From: Pseudomonadota bacterium
Lineage (GTDB): Bacteria; SAR324; XYD2-FULL-50-16; JAHJRI01
Assembly (NCBI GenBank): GCA_022360105.1
Contig: JAKSDL010000417.1
Location: forward strand, 1-14,806
DNA length: 14,806 nt
Direction: 5' to 3'
The translations under genes were made by a program, and so were the position numbers. Positions 14,218 through 14,806 of this stretch are shown piece after piece. Every line of letters starts with the position of its first letter. Within the stretch, counting starts at the first letter, position 1. Below the pieces are notes generated by a model that did no database searches, was not told where the DNA came from, and worked only from the letters and a program-made list of their open reading frames with translations.

Positions 14218-14806
14218 TTAAATTTCCAAACTCTGACCAAGATGTCTTTTTAATTTTTCTATATACCCCCTTCCTACAGGTATTCGAATTTCCGAATGAA
14301 ATGTCCCCTGGATGATGACTTCGTATGCAGATGTTGGTTTGCGATGGAAGGATTTGATTTTGGAAGGATTTATAAGGTAGGACCTGTGTACTTGCAGGAG
14401 GTCTTCTTCTTTAAAATAGTAAGTCAGATTTTGCAGTGAAATACGGAATTCCTCCCTGTCATTGGGCTGGTCCGAATCGTGAAAAACAAGACAATAGGGT
14501 GATTTGACGTTAATGTAGAGGATATTTTCAAGATTGTTGCTAATGTGACGGATGATCGGAACCAGGCTTTTATCTGCAACCAGTGATTGCATACCTTGCC
14601 TCAATTGTCTTATCTGTTTTACCAGGGAGTTTACATATTCAAAATCGGAACTGTTATAAATCGATCTGCTGGTTTTTCGATAAAGGCAAATGCAATATTC
14701 TTCCAGACCTTTTACCCTGGTAAAAATAAAATGACCGTTTGCCAATTGCGCTAATTGCTTATCATTCAACAGGAAGTATTCATCACCGGCATTCTGGTTG
14801 TTCAGA
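14218..14806 (-). CDS. LytTR-domain DNA-binding regulator, C-terminal part (5' end beyond the window)
   Basis: The frame is open to the right edge: twelve codons upstream of a possible TTG at 14769 remain open and the TTG has no support as a start, so the true start is outside. The visible 195 residues end in a LytTR DNA-binding domain of about 100 residues: ILYINVKSPYCLVFHD, EEFRISLQNLTYYFKEEDLLQVHRSYLINPSKIKSFH, and EIRIPVGRGYIEKLKRHL. The LLQVHRSYLINPSKI block is the most typical part. The preceding segment (YFLLNDKQLAQLANGHFIFT onward, with a helical VNSLVKQIRQLRQGMQSLV linker) is not a receiver domain in the visible part and is not recognised. The gene lies about 255 bp upstream of dctP in the same orientation, which makes it a candidate regulator of the TRAP operon. 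Confidence 0.85.
   Translation of the reverse strand, partial: LNNQNAGDEYFLLNDKQLAQLANGHFIFTRVKGLEEYCICLYRKTSRSIYNSSDFEYVNSLVKQIRQLRQGMQSLVADKSLVPIIRHISNNLENILYINVKSPYCLVFHDSDQPNDREEFRISLQNLTYYFKEEDLLQVHRSYLINPSKIKSFHRKPTSAYEVIIQGTFHSEIRIPVGRGYIEKLKRHLGQSLEI

Overview
The window looks like a chromosomal segment from a Gram-negative, environmental heterotroph. Two proteins carry twin-arginine export signals, one a periplasmic binding protein. There is a TRAP uptake system, a 7TMR-DISM receptor and a large membrane histidine kinase. An oxygen-independent sulfatase maturase suggests anaerobic or facultative growth. The gene mix would fit the FCB group or a similar uncultured lineage, but no rRNA or marker gene fixes the phylum, so this is inference.

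Layout. (1) 1-1279, minus: the first 426 residues of a 7TMR-DISM receptor that runs off the left edge. (2) 1280-2378: intergenic DNA with a nested inverted-repeat element (1443-1624), a small unknown gene (1732-2034) and a doubtful minus-strand ORF. (3) 2379-5608, plus: a secreted DUF2147 protein, a Tat-exported Cys-type sulfatase and a radical-SAM anaerobic sulfatase-maturating enzyme (anSME) with a SEC-C zinc tail. (4) 6004-8064, plus: an orphan PAS-GAF sensor histidine kinase. (5) 8196-9421, plus: an ArsR repressor, an AHSA1/SRPBCC protein and a DUF1761 membrane protein in one tight operon. Its promoter lies between two copies of a palindrome that also contain the two candidate ArsR start codons. 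(6) 9422-9806: intergenic DNA with three copies of a 14-bp GC-rich motif. (7) 9807-13962, minus: a TRAP transporter dctP-dctQ-dctM of the TakP-like (2-oxo acid/lactate) type, followed 5 nt after dctM by a secreted FGE-sulfatase-domain protein. (8) 14218-14806, minus: the C-terminal part of a LytTR-type regulator directly upstream of the TRAP genes, cut by the right edge.

How the parts fit. The anSME can convert Cys86 of the neighbouring sulfatase to formylglycine in the cytoplasm before the folded enzyme leaves by Tat. The FGE-domain protein further along lacks both catalytic cysteines and is secreted, so it is probably not a second maturase. The TRAP operon has a promoter candidate with an embedded inverted repeat, a leader hairpin and a hairpin between dctP and dctQM. 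The LytTR gene beside it is the obvious candidate regulator. The most distinctive regulatory feature is the ArsR promoter: -35 and -10 boxes overlap the two operators and the predicted transcript begins at the second ATG, implying a leaderless, autorepressed mRNA.
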